Assembly: GCA_023250775.1 (NCBI GenBank)
Contig: JAHFAA010000133.1
Coordinates: 1 to 9,064 of the forward strand
Reading direction: 5' to 3'
Source: Bdellovibrionales bacterium
Lineage (GTDB): Bacteria; Bdellovibrionota; Bacteriovoracia; Bacteriovoracales; Bacteriovoracaceae
Length of the DNA: 9,064 nucleotides
Part shown: in pieces, positions 6,417 through 9,064 of the stretch
How the letters are laid out: each line of letters starts with the position of its first letter
Position numbering within the stretch: the first letter of the stretch is position 1
Position numbers and translations under genes: made by a program
The notes under the pieces: generated by a model
What the model saw: only the letters and a program-made list of their open reading frames with translations
Databases searched by the model: none
Told to the model about the DNA's origin: nothing

Positions 6417-6718
6417 AACTTTTTACCCATCGTTCTTCGTTTATAGAAATCCAGATTTTTATTCTCTTCCTGTCGCCATAACCGCGTTTCCACTAGATCA
6501 CTCATTTTCAATCTGATCGAGATACGTTTGGTCGTAGCCAACTGCTCTTTTGTGAACAGTGACTTTTTAATCTTGGCCATTTTACCGTTATCTGCTCGAA
6601 GATAAACCCATGAATCATCAAACTTTACAATCTTCCCCTGAAGTTCAACGCGATCCGTGTCAACTCCTGCAACTGCAAAATGAGCACAAAGAAAAAACGC
6701 CACGAAAATATATTTCAT
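6413..6718 (-). CDS. Small secreted beta-rich protein
   Basis: A 101-residue protein. The signal peptide covers residues 1-17 (YIFVAFFLCAHFAVA, then GVDTD). The mature part begins RVELQGKIVKFDDSWVYLRA, NGKMAKIKKSLFT, and later TTKRISIRLKMSDLVETRLW, which looks like a small five-stranded OB- or SH3-like barrel with a basic tail. It lacks the cysteine-rich domain of its neighbours. An AAGGG ribosome site lies about nine bases before the ATG. ATGA overlaps on both sides (4 bases each) place it firmly in the toxin operon. A periplasmic accessory or adaptor role is the best guess; no family is recognised. Confidence 0.82.
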   Translation of the reverse strand: MKYIFVAFFLCAHFAVAGVDTDRVELQGKIVKFDDSWVYLRADNGKMAKIKKSLFTKEQLATTKRISIRLKMSDLVETRLWRQEENKNLDFYKRRTMGKKL

Positions 6719-7044
6719 CGTGACACACCCTTTTCAGGATTGGTACTTCCAGTATTGCTATGATTATCGTCTAACATAGTAGGTTGAGAGAATGACACTT
6801 TATAATCTACGGCGCATTGACTTACAGGGGGACACTGTTCCCCCAGACCCACAGTACATCCTAAAGATATGATGACGGGCCCAGGATCCCAGTTGCATTC
6901 AGCTTTGCCAACACAGAGGAGTTTGTTACAGCTGTCTAGCTTGATGACCTCTGGTGTGGTCTTAAAAGTGCATTGAGTATAATCTTGACCCAGAACCGAG
7001 ACAGACATAATAATGGCGACTGCAACTATCCAATACATTTTCAT
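6715..7044 (-). CDS. Secreted cysteine-rich single-domain protein, first gene of the toxin operon
   Basis: A 109-residue protein. Residues 1-19 are a signal peptide (MKMYWIVAVAIIMSVSVLG). The mature protein is essentially one domain with seven cysteines (25, 39, 44, 50, 63, 71, 77) in the pattern C-x13-C-x4-C-x5-C-x12-C-x7-C-x5-C. Key pieces are LDSCNKLLCVGKAEC and GEQCPPVSQC. The same arrangement heads the 453-aa protein and, with two cysteines fewer, the toxin. A disordered tail (NHSNTGSTNPEKGVSR) ends the protein. The ATG has AGGA seven bases upstream (7052-7055); a second Met two codons later is a possible start. It overlaps the next gene by 4 bases. Being the stand-alone version of the shared domain, it could be a partner or scaffold for the larger proteins (inference). 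Confidence 0.83.
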   Translation of the reverse strand: MKMYWIVAVAIIMSVSVLGQDYTQCTFKTTPEVIKLDSCNKLLCVGKAECNWDPGPVIISLGCTVGLGEQCPPVSQCAVDYKVSFSQPTMLDDNHSNTGSTNPEKGVSR

Positions 7045-7337
7045 AAAGCAATCCTGAGAATGATTTGTATATTCTAATTAGATTTTATGTGATTCTTATA
7101 ATGCTTTGTAGGTTTTTTATAGAAAAAAATATCCGAGAGCATTACTGCAATATATAACCAAGTCATCGTTGAACTTTTTTTGCATTTTGCAGCCAAATCA
7201 GCGTCACTCCACTCTCTCTAAGTAACAATCACTAACCCTGACTGAAAAGTTGGTCTGGTTTGGTCTGGTCACTTCATGAAATGGCATGAAAAACAATGAA
7301 AGAAGATGAAAAGAAAAAGGCATAACCTTTTGTTTTT
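7045..7337. other. Leader region of the toxin operon
   Basis: I see no gene. On the minus strand an AT-rich stretch just upstream of the operon contains TATAAG (revcomp of 7096-7101 or near it) and TAGAAT further down as possible -10 boxes. Neither has a convincing -35 at proper spacing, so no promoter is assigned. Further out, positions 7251-7315 hold the phased 10-bp repeats listed separately. Confidence 0.4.
7251..7315. repeat. 10-bp phased repeat array
   Basis: Two tandem near-identical 10-mers, TGGTCTGGTT and TGGTCTGGTC (7251-7270), are followed by a 5-base offset. Four successive 10-base units then each begin ATGAA, at 7276, 7286, 7296 and 7306. The period equals about one DNA helical turn, so a bound protein or a bend would face the same side of the helix. 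It lies about 210-260 bases upstream of the toxin operon and just before repeat copy B. Its function is not known. Confidence 0.6.
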
Positions 7338-7401
7338 GCTCCTAACTGGTTGTTAATAAAGACCTTTTTAAACCCCGTCTCCTATCCCCTTGGGAGTACC
7401 A
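7338..7401 (+). other. Possible decayed tRNA-Glu remnant
   Basis: Positions 7384-7401 repeat the last 18 bases of tRNA-Glu exactly, CCA included. Forty bases before this, GCTCCTA (7338-7344) can pair fully with TGGGAGT (two G-U pairs) and resembles the tRNA-Glu acceptor strand GCTCCCA. The interval is 64 bases instead of 78, and the T arm and anticodon arm are not recognisable, so it cannot be a working tRNA. The match of the 5' strand could be chance; the 3' match is certainly homologous. Confidence 0.4.
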
Positions 7402-7496
7402 GTTAAAATAAAAAAAGCCTCGCGAAAGCGGGGCTTTTTAATTTCACCAAACATTTCAAAAAAACTCCCAAGGGGATTCGAAGCGAGGAAGCGACC
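7384..7496 (+). repeat. tRNA-Glu-end repeat, copy B
   Basis: The same 113-bp length and order as copy A: 18 bases of tRNA-Glu 3' end, hairpin terminator, TTTCACCAAACATTTC spacer, inverted tRNA end (7464-7482), and tail GCGAGGAAGCGACC. From the hairpin to the tail it is virtually identical to copy A, differing in the bases right after CCA. A second partial TTATTTCACCAAAAAA follows at about 7516-7532, pointing to a nested duplication. It sits between the toxin operon and the toxin-antitoxin pair, as an attR-like boundary would. Confidence 0.85.
7415..7439. terminator. Bidirectional terminator in repeat copy B
   Basis: The stem AAGCCTCGC/GCGGGGCTT with GAAA loop is followed by TTTTT on the plus strand. 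On the minus strand it is followed by TTTTTTTATTTT, an excellent U-tract. It would stop leftward transcripts of the toxin-antitoxin pair before they enter the toxin operon. Confidence 0.88.
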
Positions 7497-7541
7497 CCGG
7501 CAAAAGCCCCGCTTATTTTATTTCACCAAAAAAGTGTGAAG

Positions 7542-7614
7542 AATGTGACGAACGATCCGACTTCGACAGATATCCTAATTCTAAATTTCGAGGAGCCTAC
7601 AATGTGAGGAACGA
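7542..7614. repeat. Short direct repeat downstream of the antitoxin gene
   Basis: AATGTGACGAACGA (7542-7555) and AATGTGAGGAACGA (7601-7614) match in 13 of 14 bases and are 59 bases apart. They lie between repeat copy B and the end of the antitoxin gene. They may be a small duplication or a binding site pair; no function is assigned. Confidence 0.4.
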
Positions 7615-7622
7615 AAACGCTC

Positions 7623-7928
7623 TCAAGAAGCCTTTTCCAAAGTAACTTTCATACTTATTTTGGCGTTTCTCAGTTGGTCTTGAATCAAGATAGAAATAAA
7701 ACCTTCCACTGAATAACCCAAAAACTTTGCCATTTCTCTTGCCTGCTCAAAGGTTGGCAAGCGACGGCCCTTTTCAATATCACAGACAAGACCTTTGGAT
7801 ATACCAATGGCATGGGCGAGTTCGACTTGGGAAACTTCATCAGATTTTCTTATCCCCTGAAGCATTTTTGCAAAAGTCAGTGGCCCACCTGTCAATTTTT
7901 CTAAATATTTTATCGTTTTAGTACTCAT
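7623..7928 (-). CDS. XRE-family helix-turn-helix antitoxin
   Basis: A 101-residue protein. Residues 20-75 are a Cro/C1-type helix-turn-helix (KMLQGIRKSDEVSQVELAHA, IGISKGLVCDIEKGRRLPTF), then a helix EQAREMAKFLGYSVEGFISI and a hydrophobic C-terminal tail. As the second gene of a toxin-first pair it matches the HigA/XRE antitoxins, which bind the toxin and repress their own operon. Its start overlaps the toxin gene by 11 bases, so translation is coupled. The probable target is the perfect palindrome 8204-8225 in the promoter. A half-site GAGTACT also lies across its own start (7920-7926). An orphan regulator is the less likely alternative. Confidence 0.9.
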   Translation of the reverse strand: MSTKTIKYLEKLTGGPLTFAKMLQGIRKSDEVSQVELAHAIGISKGLVCDIEKGRRLPTFEQAREMAKFLGYSVEGFISILIQDQLRNAKISMKVTLEKAS

Positions 7929-8196
7929 GCTTACTTACCTCCAAAACTTCGATCAATTCAAAACGTAATCCTACTTTTCTATAAATAGCGCGGTATGAGC
8001 GACTTAGTCTTATTGAACGTTGGCCTTGCCGATCACCCAAAAGCGGTTCATCGTGATAGCCTTTCACCTTTCTTGCCTCGTTCAGTCCATGATCTTTCAA
8101 TAACTCTACCCAACCAAAAAATTTGAGGACAATGTGCTGGGGTAACTTTTTCAACTGCTTTTCTGCAAGTTTACTTAAATGAACTTCCGTTTTCAT
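7918..8196 (-). CDS. RelE/HigB-type mRNA interferase toxin
   Basis: A 92-residue protein starting MKTEVHLSKLAEKQLKKLPQ. It has the RelE/ParE fold pattern of two N-terminal helices (LAEKQLKKLPQHIVLKFFGW), a loop ARKVKGYHDEPLLGDRQGQR, then strands SIRLSRSYRAIYRK and FELIEVLEVSKHEY. The R-S-Y-R-A-I-Y motif and the C-terminal EVLEVSKHEY are typical of this superfamily, which cleaves mRNA on the ribosome. I chose the ATG at 8194-8196 over an upstream in-frame start at 8259, because that longer form would place the promoter and 22-bp operator inside the coding sequence. No Shine-Dalgarno is seen, and the predicted transcript start falls near the ATG, so the mRNA may be leaderless. The antitoxin gene overlaps by 11 bases. 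Confidence 0.87.
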   Translation of the reverse strand: MKTEVHLSKLAEKQLKKLPQHIVLKFFGWVELLKDHGLNEARKVKGYHDEPLLGDRQGQRSIRLSRSYRAIYRKVGLRFELIEVLEVSKHEY

Positions 8197-8202
8197 AGAA
8201 AG

Positions 8203-8231
8203 ACAGTACTCTATTTTGAGTACTGTGTCAA
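8203..8231 (-). promoter_or_regulatory. Promoter of the toxin-antitoxin operon
   Basis: TTGACA (minus strand, 8226-8231) and TACTGT (8203-8208) are separated by 17 bases. The -10 box is weak, which suits a tightly controlled toxin operon. The operator palindrome lies over the spacer and the -10 box. Confidence 0.6.
8204..8225. promoter_or_regulatory. Perfect palindromic operator of the toxin-antitoxin operon
   Basis: CAGTACTC (8204-8211) and GAGTACTG (8218-8225) are perfect inverted repeats around TATTTT. The site fills the promoter spacer and covers most of the -10 box, eight bases before the toxin ATG. It is the expected place for autorepression by the XRE antitoxin, alone or with its toxin. 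Confidence 0.82.
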
Positions 8232-8283
8232 TTTTTGATTTTCTGTCGACCTTTGCCAATACAAACAGTTAGAAAGTCATCGA

Positions 8284-8399
8284 CTTGGGAGTACCAAGTT
8301 TATATAAAGAAGCCTCGCAAAAGCGGGGCTTTTTAATTTCACCAAAAAAACGAACCACATCTCCCAAGGGGATTCGAAGCGAGGAAGCGACCGTGTTGG
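8284..8399 (+). repeat. tRNA-Glu-end repeat, copy C
   Basis: This copy begins CTTGGGAGTACCAAGTTTATA, sharing the last 13 bases of tRNA-Glu and the AGTTTATA that follows the tRNA in copy A but not in copy B. It continues with the hairpin (GCAAAAGC loop variant), TTTCACCAAA, the inverted tRNA end (8361-8378) and the tail GCGAGGAAGCGACCGTGTTGG. The spacer between hairpin and inverted arm is diverged. It separates the toxin-antitoxin pair from the helical-repeat gene. Confidence 0.82.
8310..8334. terminator. Bidirectional terminator in repeat copy C
   Basis: The stem AAGCCTCGC/GCGGGGCTT with an AAAA loop is followed by TTTTT on the plus strand. The minus strand reads TTCTTTATAT after the stem, so leftward transcripts of the TPR-like gene can end here. 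Confidence 0.82.
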
Positions 8400-8438
8400 G
8401 TTCTGGTTCTTCTCCCTAAATGGTGGATTGCGCCGCAT

Positions 8439-9064
8439 TCACTCACTGAGGGCCACGAGGATTTCCTGAATAACATCCTTGCCTGATTCATCTACCCATT
8501 TCAATTGCTCATTCAAAAATTTATTCAACTCATATTTTTTGTTATGCCTTATATATAATTGTTCTACTTGTTTTAAAAAATCATAAAAAGAAGGCAGATT
8601 TCTGGTTACAAGAAAATGGTGGTCTAGAATCGAAATTTTTTTGTAATCATTAATTAGTTCGGTGATGAGTGACAATGCCTCGCTAAAATCACCTCCTGTC
8701 TTAGGAAAAGTTGAAAGATAAATAAATGTCAATAATGTCCGATTATATTTATTGTCACTATCCAATAGAGAAAGAGCTTCAAGATAATATCTTTTTGCCT
8801 CTATGGGGCCATTAAATTGAGATGAAAGAATCATCAAATCGAGAGCGACTTGAGTCGATTTTTCATCCTTGAATATCTCTTCCAAATAAACTTTTGCCAT
8901 ATTTTTCTTATCATCAGATTGAAGATATATCTGAGCCAAAAGTTTTTTACTTTCTTTTATACATTCAGAATATTTGCTATCAAGAAGACCATTTAAAATT
9001 GATACCGCAGCGACAATATCATTATTTTTAAATTTTAATCGGGCGCTGATAATGTCTTTTCCCC
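8439..9064 (-). CDS. TPR-like helical-repeat protein, C-terminal part (runs off the window)
   Basis: The frame is open for 208 codons from the right edge to TGA at 8439-8441, so this is the C-terminal part of a larger gene. The true start is outside the window. The visible sequence is a series of paired helices with TPR-like spacing: DIISARLKFKNNDIVAAVSI, ESKKLLAQIYLQSDDKKNMA, KVYLEEIFKDEKSTQVALDL, GPIEAKRYYLEALSLLDSDN, and GGDFSEALSLITELINDYKK. The end (NKFLNEQLKWVDESGKDVIQ) is a final helix. No signal peptide or enzymatic motif is visible in this part. Such alpha-solenoids usually bind peptides or proteins, and sensor or TPR-fused signalling proteins often carry them. It sits just right of repeat copy C, so it may be another cargo gene of this locus. 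Confidence 0.75.
   Translation of the reverse strand, partial: GKDIISARLKFKNNDIVAAVSILNGLLDSKYSECIKESKKLLAQIYLQSDDKKNMAKVYLEEIFKDEKSTQVALDLMILSSQFNGPIEAKRYYLEALSLLDSDNKYNRTLLTFIYLSTFPKTGGDFSEALSLITELINDYKKISILDHHFLVTRNLPSFYDFLKQVEQLYIRHNKKYELNKFLNEQLKWVDESGKDVIQEILVALSE

Noticed and set aside
7503..7635. Plus-strand open stretch reading KCEECDERSDFDRYPNSKF with a CxxC
   Set aside because: There is no start codon or ribosome site. It begins inside repeat-derived sequence and runs into the antisense of the antitoxin gene. Probably chance.
8197..8259. Longer form of the RelE/HigB toxin starting at 8259
   Set aside because: The extra 21 residues would be encoded by the promoter and the perfect operator palindrome, and the family's usual length fits the shorter form.
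1..9064. CRISPR array, insertion sequence or integrase gene
   Set aside because: No evenly spaced repeat-spacer pattern, no terminal inverted repeats around a transposase, and no recombinase motif were found on either strand.

Overview
This window looks like a tRNA-anchored accessory region of a Gram-negative bacterium of low to moderate GC. Sec-type signal peptides, tRNA genes with encoded CCA ends and a periplasm-style cysteine-rich toxin operon support this. A Bdellovibrio-like lineage is possible, but nothing in the sequence fixes the taxon.

Layout. (1) Positions 1-314, minus strand: the 5' end of mtaB, a tRNA methylthiotransferase gene. (2) Positions 400-880, plus strand: tRNA-Lys(CTT), tRNA-Lys(TTT) and tRNA-Glu(TTC), ending in a strong terminator. 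The two Lys genes are a tandem duplication that includes their promoter (206-nt period). (3) Positions 923-1075: a GC-rich patch with several hairpins and no gene. (4) Positions 1177-7044: one block of minus-strand genes that reads as a polymorphic toxin locus. Transcription order is a 109-aa cysteine-rich secreted protein, a 101-aa small secreted protein, a 453-aa secreted coiled-coil protein, a 770-aa secreted polymorphic toxin, an Imm8-type immunity gene, a MafI-like immunity gene broken by a stop codon, a second Imm8-type gene, and two paralogous 79-81 aa putative immunity genes. The first four genes overlap by 4 to 10 bases. Three of the four secreted proteins share one N-terminal cysteine-rich domain that I do not recognise. 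(5) Positions 7251-7315: 10-bp phased repeats upstream of the operon. (6) Positions 7623-8196, minus strand: a toxin-first HigBA/RelE-type toxin-antitoxin pair with a perfect 22-bp palindromic operator. (7) Positions 8439-9064, minus strand: the C-terminal part of a TPR-like helical protein that runs off the window.

The organising feature is a repeat of about 113 bp present three times in the same orientation (824-936, 7384-7496, 8284-8399). Each copy holds the 3' end of tRNA-Glu, a bidirectional terminator, and an inverted copy of the same tRNA 3' end. The first copy is the real tRNA-Glu; the other two follow the toxin/immunity block and the toxin-antitoxin block on the map. Each cargo block is therefore bounded by copies of the repeat, as expected of successive insertions at, or duplications of, a tRNA 3' end. 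No integrase is present in the window.

How the genes may work together (inference): the four-gene secreted set exports a toxin with a variable C-terminal domain. The downstream row of immunity genes, one already dead, protects against the cell's own and related toxins. The tRNA-Glu repeats mark where such defence and competition cargo accumulates.
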